Shown here one piece after another: positions 1 to 5,922 of a DNA stretch of 6,747 bases. The translations under genes were made by a program, and so were the position numbers. Source of the DNA: DATKDU01 sp035512595 (GTDB lineage: Bacteria > Planctomycetota > Planctomycetia > Pirellulales > Pirellulaceae); assembly GCA_035512595.1 (NCBI GenBank), contig DATKDU010000323.1, forward strand, positions 1 through 6,747. The letters run 5' to 3'. The notes under the pieces are model-generated. The model was not told the DNA's origin. It saw only the letters and a program-made list of their open reading frames with translations, and searched no databases. Numbering within the stretch: position 1 is the stretch's first letter; each line of letters begins with the position of its first letter.

Positions 1-1662
1 GTGTCGCTGTCGTGGCCGCGAAAGTTCACGGTTGCCGTAGGGGCACTATGGGGTTCAGGGTTCAGGGTTCAGGGTTCAGCAGGGGGAGAGCGGGGCGCAG
101 AGGTCAGAGAGCAGAGGTCTGTCTTCGGCAATCAATCCGCAATCTGCAATCCGCAATCCGCAATCGACACTCCGCACTCCGCACTCCGCACTCCGAATTT
201 GCCGAGCGTCGCCATCCTCGGCGGTGGCCTCGCCGGGCTGGCGGCGGCCGTCGCCCTTTGCCAGCGAGGAGCGCGGGTCGAACTGTTTGAAGCAAGGCAA
301 AAGCTCGGCGGCCGCGCCGGCTCGTATGTCGATCAGGAGAGCGGCGAGCTGGTCGATCACTGCCAGCACGTGGCGATGGGCTGCTGCACCAGCTTCCTCG
401 ATTTCTGCCGGCAGACAAAGATCGACGCTCTCTTCACGCGGCATCGGCGGCTGCACTTCTTCGGCCCTGGCGGCGAGCGGTGCGACTTCAAGGCCACGTC
501 GCTGCTGCCGGCGCCGCTCCACCTGGCACCGGCGCTCTGGCGGCAAACGTATCTAGCGCCCATCGATCGCCGCGCCATCGCGCGGGCCTTGCTGCAATTG
601 GCGCGACTGTCGCCCAACGACGAAACAAGCAGCCCGACGATCGGTCAATGGCTCCGCCAGCAGCGGCAGTCACCGGCGGCCATCGAGCACTTCTGGCAGG
701 TCGTCCTGGTCAGCGCCTTGGGTGAATCGCTCGAGCGGGCCTCGTTGGCGGCGGCACGCAAGGTGTTCGTCGATGGCTTCATGGGGCCTCGAACGGCCCA
801 CGAAGTCATCGTTCCCAACGTGTCGCTGGGAGAACTTTACGACGACCGCGTAGCCGCCTGGCTGCGCAAGCGGGGGGTGACAATCCACCTCGGCTGCGCC
901 GCGACGCAGATTGCCAAGTCAAACGAATCGCCCGCGACTTTGGACATCACCCTCAAGGACGGCGGCAAACGCACCTTCGACTGCGCGATTGCCGCCCTGC
1001 CCTGGCGGCGCTTGCCGGAAGTTCTTTCCCCGGAACTCGCCGCGGCACTGCCGGAAACTGTTGCGGCCGCGAAGTCGATCGACTCGTCCCCCATCACCGG
1101 CATTCACCTCTGGTTCGACCGGCCGATCATGGACCTGCCGCACTCGGTGCTCGTGGGCAGGCTGGTGCAATGGGTGTTTTCCAAGTGCGGAATGCGGAAT
1201 GTGGAATGCGGAGTTGGTGGACAGCCCGACCTCAATACTCCGCACTCCGCACTCCGCACTCCGCATTCGTATTATCAGGTTGTCATCAGCGCGTCTCACA
1301 ATCTGGCCGGTCGAGCGCGAGACGACGTAGTTCACCAGGTGTTGGGGGATTTGCAGGCCGTCTTTCCGCAGGCCCGCGCGGCGGAACTGGTGCGCTGGCG
1401 GATGATCACCGATCCGGAGGCGGTCTTTTCGGTGCGCCCCGGCTTGTCGCAGATCCGACCGCCGCAGCGCACAACGGTGCCGAATTTGTTTCTGGCCGGC
1501 GATTGGACGGCGACGAACTGGCCGGCGACAATGGAAGGGGCGGTTCGCAGCGGCTACCTGGCGGCCGAAGCGCTGCTGGAGTCTCTTGGCCGGAGACAGC
1601 GCATCCTCCCGCCCGATTTGCCGCGCGGCTGGCTGGCGCGGTGGCTGATCCCCGGTCAGTGA
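1..1662 (+). CDS. hpnE: Hydroxysqualene dehydroxylase HpnE (FAD-dependent, squalene-associated), 5' end possibly outside window, with two repeat insertions
   Basis: HpnE is an FAD enzyme that reductively converts hydroxysqualene to squalene for hopanoid synthesis, usually beside hpnC/hpnD. Residues 70-80 form the first Rossmann strand and dinucleotide motif (VAILGGGLAGL). E97 ends the second strand, GGRAGS lies at 103-108, and the C-terminal FAD motif LAGDWTATNWPATMEGA spans 498-514. QWVFS (390-394) and YYQVVISAS (424-432) are typical HpnE strands but are separated by about 28 extra residues encoded by repeat DNA (396-423). Removing these and the 66-residue extension before L67 leaves about 459 residues, the usual family size. 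The frame has no ATG before the Rossmann fold: GTG at 1 is the first base triplet of the window, and TTG at 199 sits close to the expected start but lacks a Shine-Dalgarno sequence. Residues 2-17 look like a squalene synthase C-terminus, so the frame may continue upstream. Product identity is firm; the start is uncertain. Confidence 0.9.
   Translation: MSLSWPRKFTVAVGALWGSGFRVQGSAGGERGAEVREQRSVFGNQSAICNPQSAIDTPHSALRTPNLPSVAILGGGLAGLAAAVALCQRGARVELFEARQKLGGRAGSYVDQESGELVDHCQHVAMGCCTSFLDFCRQTKIDALFTRHRRLHFFGPGGERCDFKATSLLPAPLHLAPALWRQTYLAPIDRRAIARALLQLARLSPNDETSSPTIGQWLRQQRQSPAAIEHFWQVVLVSALGESLERASLAAARKVFVDGFMGPRTAHEVIVPNVSLGELYDDRVAAWLRKRGVTIHLGCAATQIAKSNESPATLDITLKDGGKRTFDCAIAALPWRRLPEVLSPELAAALPETVAAAKSIDSSPITGIHLWFDRPIMDLPHSVLVGRLVQWVFSKCGMRNVECGVGGQPDLNTPHSALRTPHSYYQVVISASHNLAGRARDDVVHQVLGDLQAVFPQARAAELVRWRMITDPEAVFSVRPGLSQIRPPQRTTVPNLFLAGDWTATNWPATMEGAVRSGYLAAEALLESLGRRQRILPPDLPRGWLARWLIPGQ
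52..79. repeat. Tandem heptamer (GGTTCAG)x4 in the hpnE frame
   Basis: Four perfect copies of GGTTCAG occur at 52-58, 59-65, 66-72 and 73-79. The array is read through in the hpnE frame. It has no stop in any plus-strand frame, but on the minus strand each frame meets TGA. It is the first of several 7-nt-period blocks that fill positions 52-195. Between it and the next array, GCAGAGGTC recurs at 97-105 and 111-119, a 14-nt (2 x 7) step. Confidence 0.95.
133..167. repeat. Tandem heptamer CAATCCG, about 5 copies, in the hpnE frame
   Basis: Consecutive units are CAATCCG (133-139), CAATCTG (140-146), CAATCCG (147-153), CAATCCG (154-160) and CAATCGA (161-167). The unit is stop-free in all six frames. 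In hpnE it encodes the peptide around residues 45-56 (SAICNPQSAI), ahead of the FAD-binding fold. It joins the CACTCCG array without a gap and in the same 7-nt phase. Confidence 0.95.
168..195. repeat. Tandem heptamer (CACTCCG)x4 in the hpnE frame
   Basis: Four perfect copies of CACTCCG occur at 168-174, 175-181, 182-188 and 189-195. Because 7 is not a multiple of 3, the translated repeat has a 7-residue period (TPHSALR, then TPN). The unit is stop-free in all six frames. The same heptamer returns in the second hpnE block at 1237-1263. The array ends four bases before the TTG at 199, the nearest plausible native hpnE start. Confidence 0.95.
1185..1269. repeat. Inverted-repeat heptamer element inserted in frame in hpnE
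   Basis: The left arm (1185-1214) is built from CGGAATG-type heptamers (1188-1194, 1195-1201, then TGGAATG 1202-1208, then CGGAGT). The right arm (1237-1269) is built from CACTCCG units (1243-1249, 1250-1256, 1257-1263) ending in CATTCG. The arms are reverse complements at about 25 of 30 positions, with mismatches mainly once per heptamer, around a 22-nt loop. The element is read in the hpnE frame as roughly residues 396-423 and separates two conserved HpnE strands. The right arm repeats the heptamer of the 5' block, giving the peptide TPHSALRTP a second time in the same protein. Confidence 0.9.
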
Positions 1663-1772
1663 GCCAATATGTTCTTGAGAACGCCGCACGACTTCTGCGA
1701 GATTTCCTGGAGTTGCTGGCTGGTCAGCTTGCCGGCTCCGGGAATCTCCCGCTCGATGACGTATTTGGGCAT
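1656..1772 (-). pseudogene. Truncated DUF4242 (SCO4226-like) gene, 5' remnant of 38 codons
   Basis: Reading the minus strand from ATG at 1772 gives a 38-residue product starting MPKYVIEREIPGAGKLT and containing LQEISQKSCGVLKN. From family knowledge this is the conserved N-terminal half of DUF4242 proteins, small (about 85-95 residue) ferredoxin-like-fold proteins related to the nickel-binding SCO4226. In the family the QKSCGVL segment is followed by a GP-x-IQW-x-SYVT-type strand; here the frame instead reads ILAH and stops at TGA 1656-1658. A good Shine-Dalgarno GGAGG (plus-strand CCTCC 1779-1783) lies 6 nt before ATG, so the front of the gene is intact. The stop lies inside the hpnE 3' end, and the two stop codons of opposite strands sit within 7 nt. 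Best read as a gene truncated by a rearrangement against hpnE. A short functional product is possible but unlikely. Family identification rests on recall, not a search. Confidence 0.75.
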
Positions 1773-1785
1773 CGCTGGCCTCCGT

Positions 1786-1855
1786 CACAAAGAATGTAGT
1801 GCATTCGCTCCGCGAGTGCACATGTCCGCTCGCGGAGCGAGCGGACTACTTTGTG
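1786..1855. repeat. 70-nt imperfect palindrome with complementary inner loops, overlapping a stop codon
   Basis: Outer arms CACAAAG (1786-1792) and CTTTGTG (1849-1855) flank GTAGT...CTCCGCGA (1796-1815) and TCGCGGAG...ACTAC (1830-1849), which pair at 17 of 20 positions. Alternatively two adjacent hairpins form: GTGCATTCG / CGAGTGCAC (1799-1807 / 1813-1821) with loop CTCCG, and TCCGCTCG / CGAGCGGA (1825-1832 / 1838-1845) with loop CGGAG. The two loops are exact reverse complements, so they could also pair loop to loop. The right arm contains CTA at 1846-1848, the TAG stop of the propeller gene on the minus strand. The location between convergent genes is compatible with a role in transcription termination or mRNA 3'-end protection, but there is no classical U-tract. 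Confidence 0.85.
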
Positions 1856-3129
1856 CCAATGCAAAACAAATGCCTCTCCCCGCGAATGAACAACTGCCCC
1901 TGGCTGATCGCCGGCGATGCGTAACAGTAGTCCCCCAGCTTGTTGGTGGCGACGACCTCCAGTTCATCCCCCGGCCGGACGACTTTCATATTGCCGTCGT
2001 CATCGAGGAAATAAACGAGCCCGCCGGCAGTCACCAGCGACGCGCTGTAATGCCGCCCCATCCGCTCGGACCATTTCAGCTCGCCGCTGGCGGCGTGGTA
2101 GCAGGAACCGATGCCGTTGTCGGCGACGACGAGGAAGTGATCACCGCAGAGGATCGGCGACGGGACGTACGAGCAGCCCTTGGTCGTCCGCCACTGGATC
2201 GCTTCGTCGCCGAGGCGGCCGCTGCGATTGGGATCGATGGCCAGGATGTGCCAGTCGGGAAAACCGGCCGTGATGTAAACGAACTTGCCGTCGTACACGG
2301 GCGAGGCGACGAACTGCTCGGTCGGGCCGTCCAGGTACCACAGCTCCTTGCCACTGCGCGGGTCGTAGCTGGCGGTGCATTTGCTGCCGGTGAGGATCAT
2401 CTGCGTCCGGCCGGCAATGTCGCGGATGATCGGCGTGACGTAGCTGCGGGTGTTGTTGGGTCGGTTGATCTTCCAGATTTCCTTGCCGGTCTCTTTGTCG
2501 AGGGCCACGATATAGCCGTCGCCGTCGTGATCGCCGTTGACGATCAGCTTGTCCTCGAAGATCACCGGGCAGCTACAGAAGCCGTGGACGCTGGCGAATC
2601 GGCCGGGCTTGACTTGCCACTTCTGGTTGCCGGCGAAATCGTAAGCGGCGACGACCATCTCGCCGGGAGTGCGGCGGCCGCCGACGTCCATCGTGCCGTC
2701 GATTTCCAGGAACGTGACGTAGACCAGCTTGCCGTCGGTGGCAGGAGTGCCGCTGGCGTGGCTGTTGAGGTTGTGCTTGTTCTCCAGCGGGGCTTTGAGG
2801 ACGGTCGTCTGCCAGAGGATTTTTCCTGTTTTGCGATCCAGCGAGAGCAGCACGCGCACCTGGGTGTCGCTCAAGCACGAGACGATGAAGACGCGGTCTT
2901 GCCACACGATCGGCGAACTGTGCCCGGTGCCGGGGATCGGCGTTTTCCAGGCGACGTTTTTTCCGCCGGCGCCGTCCCACGCGGTGGGAATGCCCGCTTC
3001 CAGGCTGGAACCATCTCCCCGCGGCCCGCGCCAGCCGGGCCAGTTTTCGGTTTCGACAGCAGTTGCAGACAGAGCCCAACAGAAGGCAGCAACGATTCCC
3101 AGGGGGACGAACTGAAGCGAGCGAGGCAT
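1846..3129 (-). CDS. Secreted PQQ-like beta-propeller repeat protein
   Basis: The 427-residue product has an N-terminal signal peptide (about residues 1-24, hydrophobic core FVPLGIVAAFCWAL, likely cleavage after SATA), then the WPGWRGPRGDG motif (30-40) and WKTPIPGTGHSSPIVW (61-76) that open many planctomycete PQQ-like proteins. Propeller blades are marked by recurring D-x(2-3)-G-x-x-x-W turns: SLDRKTGKILW (96-106), AYDFAGNQKW (162-171), ALDKETGKEIW (209-219), SYDPRSGKELW (254-264), AIDPN...IQW (297-313) and ASGELKW (347-353). The frame is open 34 codons further upstream, but ATG at 3129 gives a clean signal peptide and the upstream residues look non-coding. No Shine-Dalgarno sequence precedes it. 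The product probably acts in the periplasm or outside the cell. The fold does not show that PQQ is bound, and the substrate or partner is unknown. The TAG stop lies in a palindromic repeat. It lies 171 nt downstream of the hydrolase gene on the same strand, so cotranscription is possible. Confidence 0.88.
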   Translation of the reverse strand: MPRSLQFVPLGIVAAFCWALSATAVETENWPGWRGPRGDGSSLEAGIPTAWDGAGGKNVAWKTPIPGTGHSSPIVWQDRVFIVSCLSDTQVRVLLSLDRKTGKILWQTTVLKAPLENKHNLNSHASGTPATDGKLVYVTFLEIDGTMDVGGRRTPGEMVVAAYDFAGNQKWQVKPGRFASVHGFCSCPVIFEDKLIVNGDHDGDGYIVALDKETGKEIWKINRPNNTRSYVTPIIRDIAGRTQMILTGSKCTASYDPRSGKELWYLDGPTEQFVASPVYDGKFVYITAGFPDWHILAIDPNRSGRLGDEAIQWRTTKGCSYVPSPILCGDHFLVVADNGIGSCYHAASGELKWSERMGRHYSASLVTAGGLVYFLDDDGNMKVVRPGDELEVVATNKLGDYCYASPAISQGQLFIRGERHLFCIGTK

Positions 3130-3239
3130 GATCGAGTCGGGAGGGAAGGATGGCGGGAAGGAACGGGCAGGTTGGCGTTCAGTGTAGCATGCTGCGGCGG
3201 GCAATTCAGCGTGGCGACGTGATGTGGTCAACCTTCAAG

Positions 3240-3267
3240 AAATCTGCAATGCACAATTTGCAGTTGC
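3240..3267. repeat. Degenerate CAAT-heptamer track between hydrolase and propeller genes
   Basis: Four successive 7-nt words, AAATCTG (3240-3246), CAATGCA (3247-3253), CAATTTG (3254-3260) and CAGTTGC (3261-3267), resemble the CAATCCG/CAATCTG array inside hpnE but have drifted. The same bases form a 6-bp inverted repeat, CTGCAA (3244-3249) and TTGCAG (3258-3263), with an 8-nt spacer. On the minus strand this hairpin follows the hydrolase stop and is followed by ATTTCTT, a weak terminator-like layout. The rest of 3130-3300 holds no gene. Confidence 0.45.
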
Positions 3268-3300
3268 CCACCCCTCAAAACGTCCCTTCCTTCCCAACGG

Positions 3301-4320
3301 TCACTGGTCGATCCCGTCCCCGCTCTCACCAAAAAAAACCTGCACCTTGGTCAGCGCCACCGGCAGGTGCCAGATGCAACTGTAGTGGCCGCCGCTGAAC
3401 CAGTGGATGGGCGGTTTGCCCAGCGATTCCCACAGCGCCTCGGTGCAGACCCTGGGGATCACTTCGTCATCCTTGGCGTTCATCAGCAGGATGCGGCGGC
3501 CCTGGACATTTTTGGCGTAGCGGACCGGATCGATCTCGGCCAGCGCCTTGACATATTCCTCCGGCGTGCCGCCGCCGCTGAGCCATCGCTTGCGGATCGT
3601 GGCCAGCTCTTTCGATTCCCAGGCGACCTTCCCCAAGTCGCCGCCGGCCAAGAGCAGGCAGACGCTCGAGAGCCGCGGCTCGGCCGTCGCCGCTAGCGCG
3701 CCGGTAATGCCGCCGAGGCTGATGCCGAAAATGCCGAGGCGCTTGGCGTCGATTTCCTCGCGGGCGGCGAGCCAGGCGGCAGCGCAGCGAATGTCGAGGA
3801 CCGCCTGCGTCATTCCTTCGACCGTCTCTTTGGGGTCGGGGCTGACCATGCGGCGGCTGACCATCGGGTCGCGCCGCGGGCCGTAGTAGGGCATCTTGAC
3901 GAACAGTGCGGCGATTCCCTTCTGGGCCAAGGCGTTGCAGAACATCCGCGACAGCGGGAAGTCGCCGCCGAGAATGTGCAGCACGATGACGGCGGGCATT
4001 TTTTCGTTGTCGCCGCCGCCGCTGGCCGGGCGGAAGTACTCGCAGTGGACGGTGTTGTTTTTCTCGTGCGGCGTGCGGACCGGCGAGGGAAAGGTCAGCT
4101 CGCTGATCTGGAAATTCTCCGTGGGGACGCCGAGCGGGCGAAGCTCGTAGTCGAACGTGTGGGCCGCGAGCTGGAACCGCTCGGCGACCAGCGACTCATC
4201 GGACGCCGGTTCGTACCGCACCGTCCCCCGCTCCGGCAGCAGATCGGCGGCACTGGCAGAACTGGCAGAACTGGCGGATGATAGAAGCAGCAGGCTCGCG
4301 ACCACGAGAATTCGACGCAT
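3301..4320 (-). CDS. Secreted alpha/beta hydrolase (dienelactone hydrolase/esterase-like)
   Basis: The 339-residue product begins with a signal peptide (MRRILVVASLLLLSSASSAS..., cleavage probably near SASA-AD, residues 24-25). The alpha/beta-hydrolase fold is supported by strand AVIVLHILGGD (110-120) with the HILGGD oxyanion-hole region, the nucleophile elbow GISLGG (199-204, S201), an acid candidate in NAKDDEVIP (D284 or D285) and a C-terminal histidine in SGGHYS (H312). Order and spacing suit a complete Ser-Asp-His triad. The start at ATG 4320 is chosen because GGAG (plus-strand CTCC 4327-4330) lies 6 nt upstream and the signal peptide follows directly; the frame extends upstream only through a repeat element. 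It likely cleaves an ester or similar bond outside the cytoplasm, but the substrate is unknown. It lies between the permease and propeller genes on the same strand. A 9-nt tandem repeat encodes part of the signal peptide. Confidence 0.87.
   Translation of the reverse strand: MRRILVVASLLLLSSASSASSASAADLLPERGTVRYEPASDESLVAERFQLAAHTFDYELRPLGVPTENFQISELTFPSPVRTPHEKNNTVHCEYFRPASGGGDNEKMPAVIVLHILGGDFPLSRMFCNALAQKGIAALFVKMPYYGPRRDPMVSRRMVSPDPKETVEGMTQAVLDIRCAAAWLAAREEIDAKRLGIFGISLGGITGALAATAEPRLSSVCLLLAGGDLGKVAWESKELATIRKRWLSGGGTPEEYVKALAEIDPVRYAKNVQGRRILLMNAKDDEVIPRVCTEALWESLGKPPIHWFSGGHYSCIWHLPVALTKVQVFFGESGDGIDQ
4252..4278. repeat. 9-nt tandem repeat (ACTGGCAGA) in signal-peptide coding sequence
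   Basis: ACTGGCAGA occurs at 4252-4260 and 4261-4269, followed by ACTGGCGGA at 4270-4278. On the minus strand the repeats read in frame as Ser-Ala-Ser units around the hydrolase signal-peptide cleavage region. A unit of 9 nt keeps the frame if copies are gained or lost. Confidence 0.85.
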
Positions 4321-4369
4321 GACAAGCTCCGGCGAACGAGTTTCAGGGGCTGTTTGCATTCTAGGCAGC

Positions 4370-4447
4370 CACGAGCCTGAAGCGCAAGCGAAGGAAAGTC
4401 CGTTTTGCCGGTGGATCGCTTTTCTTCGCTTGCGCTTCAGGCTTGTG
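4370..4447. repeat. 29-bp-stem inverted repeat element between permease and hydrolase genes
   Basis: The left arm 4370-4398 (CACGAGCCTGAAGCGCAAGC...) and right arm 4419-4447 are reverse complements at 27 of 29 positions, around a 20-nt loop (4399-4418). The whole element fits in the 151-nt gap between the permease stop (4472) and hydrolase start (4320). A transcript through it would fold into a very stable hairpin. There is no T-tract on either side, so it does not look like a standard intrinsic terminator. The stem is open in some frames and would translate as peptides such as EPEAQAKE, which can mislead gene callers into extending the hydrolase upstream. Confidence 0.9.
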
Positions 4448-4471
4448 GGAATGGATTGTTTCAACTCACGC

Positions 4472-5665
4472 TTAATGCCGCAGGACGCTTTTGAGCAGCC
4501 ACAGGCCGATGGCGGCACACGCGCCGTTGGCGGACCACACGACATACGGCGGCAGTTCGCCGCTCTTGGCCATCTCCAGCCCGTAGGCAAATAGCGGGTA
4601 ATAGCAGAGCAGGATCGGGCCAAAGCAGATGGCGAAGGTCGTCAGGTAGTCGGAGTTGCGCATGTGAATGGCCAGCGGCGCGCCGACCAGCACGAAGCAC
4701 AGGCAGGAGAATCCGCCGGCCCACCGCCGCCACGGCTCCGTCATCAGCCGGTACAAGCGGTCGCGGGCGTCGGTCAGACGCTTGCGCTCGAGGTGCCACG
4801 CGGCGTCCGACAGCGCGCCATAGTCGCCGGTCAAGAGGCTCACGCCAACGTCGGCCGCTTGGGAATCCTCGATCTGGACGATGTACTCCCGCTGCTCGGC
4901 CATGGCCGCAGAAATCCGCGACAAGGGGAGGTGCGAGGGGCTGTCGGTGCGAGCCTCTTTCACCGACGCGTAGCTCAGTGGAATCTCCTGCTCGTACGTC
5001 GTCGGATCGCGCCCTCTCAATTCGCCTTCCGACTCGATGATGAAGTCGGTGACGATGATGCTGAGTGTGTTGCGGTCGAGATTCGACCGCAGCTCGGCTC
5101 GCTCGGCATGGAGCGTGAATGCCGGCATGTCGTTGTTCGCCTGAAAAATCATGATCGGTCGAATCAGCACCCGGTCCTGCACGTCGCGGACGGTGATCGA
5201 GAACTTGTTGTTGCTGTAGTTCCGCTGCGCCCGCAGCAGCCGATAGGCAATCTCTTCCACCGATTGGAGCACGACCTTCTGCACGCCTTGGTGACCCCAC
5301 GAGAAGGCCAGGTCGTTGAGCCACACGCCCCACAGCGACAGGATGACCGCCAGCACGTACCCCGGCCACAGGACGACCGCCGGCGAAATGCCGCTGGCTT
5401 TGATCGCCGTCACCTCGTTGTCGGCACTCATCCGGCCGTAGACGAAGCAGACGGCAAACAGGATGGCCGCCGGCACGGCAAATGCCAGGGCCTGGGGGAG
5501 AATGAACTGGGCCACGCGGAGCGCGGGGATGATTCCCAGGTTCATCCGCAGCGCCTGCTGCCCGACGAGGATCAACATCACCACCAGCGTCAGGCCGAGG
5601 AGCAATAGCAGGAAGATCTTGAGCAGTTCCCAAACGACATAGCGGGTGATGGTGTGCATGGGCAT
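4472..5665 (-). CDS. LptF/LptG (YjgP/YjgQ) family lipopolysaccharide export permease
   Basis: The 397-residue product has the LptF/G plan: an N-terminal helix after a short basic-amphipathic start (TRYVVWELLKIF, membrane about 15-36), helices near 53-77 and 95-116, a periplasmic jellyroll-like region (about 150-245), and three C-terminal helices (about 316-334, 341-362, 373-393). The family's cytoplasmic motif after helix 2 is present as GRMSADNEVTAIKASGIS (77-93), which contacts the LptB ATPase. From family knowledge LptF and LptG pair with LptB to pull LPS from the inner membrane; whether this copy is F or G is not decidable here, and no lptB or second permease lies in the window. A charged segment at about 250-312 precedes the C-terminal helices. 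The start is ATG 5665, or ATG 5659 two codons later; neither has a Shine-Dalgarno sequence. The frame extends further upstream without family-like residues. Confidence 0.9.
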   Translation of the reverse strand: MPMHTITRYVVWELLKIFLLLLLGLTLVVMLILVGQQALRMNLGIIPALRVAQFILPQALAFAVPAAILFAVCFVYGRMSADNEVTAIKASGISPAVVLWPGYVLAVILSLWGVWLNDLAFSWGHQGVQKVVLQSVEEIAYRLLRAQRNYSNNKFSITVRDVQDRVLIRPIMIFQANNDMPAFTLHAERAELRSNLDRNTLSIIVTDFIIESEGELRGRDPTTYEQEIPLSYASVKEARTDSPSHLPLSRISAAMAEQREYIVQIEDSQAADVGVSLLTGDYGALSDAAWHLERKRLTDARDRLYRLMTEPWRRWAGGFSCLCFVLVGAPLAIHMRNSDYLTTFAICFGPILLCYYPLFAYGLEMAKSGELPPYVVWSANGACAAIGLWLLKSVLRH

Positions 5666-5696
5666 GCGGTGCGGTGGCAATCGGCCCGGCGGCGAC

Positions 5697-5726
5697 AATG
5701 TATCAAACGGGGCCGGAAACGACCAA
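5697..5726 (-). promoter_or_regulatory. Candidate sigma70-type promoter for the permease gene
   Basis: On the minus strand TTGGTC (plus-strand 5721-5726) and TACATT (5697-5702) are separated by 18 nt, and the -10 ends about 32 nt before the permease ATG at 5665. Both hexamers deviate from consensus, so this is only a candidate. Confidence 0.2.
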
Positions 5727-5922
5727 GGACAGTTACTCCTGGCTTGCCGATTTGTCGTCACTGGCTCAGTTTCCGTAGCCAAACTCGCTATGGGGGTGAA
5801 GTGATAAGCGATTTGAGCATTTATTTCGGTTTATATGTCGCACTTAACTCCTTGCCGTAGCGTGCTTTGCGATTTCGACCCCTTTTTTCTTTAATAAGTG
5901 CCGCTCCTCTGGAGTCCCTGCC

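Noticed and set aside
52..195. CRISPR array
   Set aside because: Units are 7 nt with no spacers, unlike CRISPR repeats of about 24-40 nt separated by unique spacers.
1671..1682. GTTCT-TG-AGAAC palindrome as an operator
   Set aside because: It is fully explained as the Val-Leu-Lys-Asn codons of the DUF4242 remnant and lies in a 3' region.
3139..3167. G-quadruplex motif on the plus strand upstream of the propeller gene
   Set aside because: Four GGG runs exist, but one connecting loop is 9 nt, outside the usual 1-7 nt rule, so support is weak.
1669..3222. Plus-strand open frame of about 517 codons opposite the propeller gene
   Set aside because: It mirrors a well-supported gene with clear propeller motifs and signal peptide; the antisense translation is low-complexity Asp/Val/Ala-rich without family features, as expected in high-GC DNA.
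4321..4623. Upstream extension of the hydrolase frame
   Set aside because: The added residues are encoded by the 29-bp hairpin element and by the antisense of the permease 3' end; a signal peptide and Shine-Dalgarno sequence support the start at 4320.
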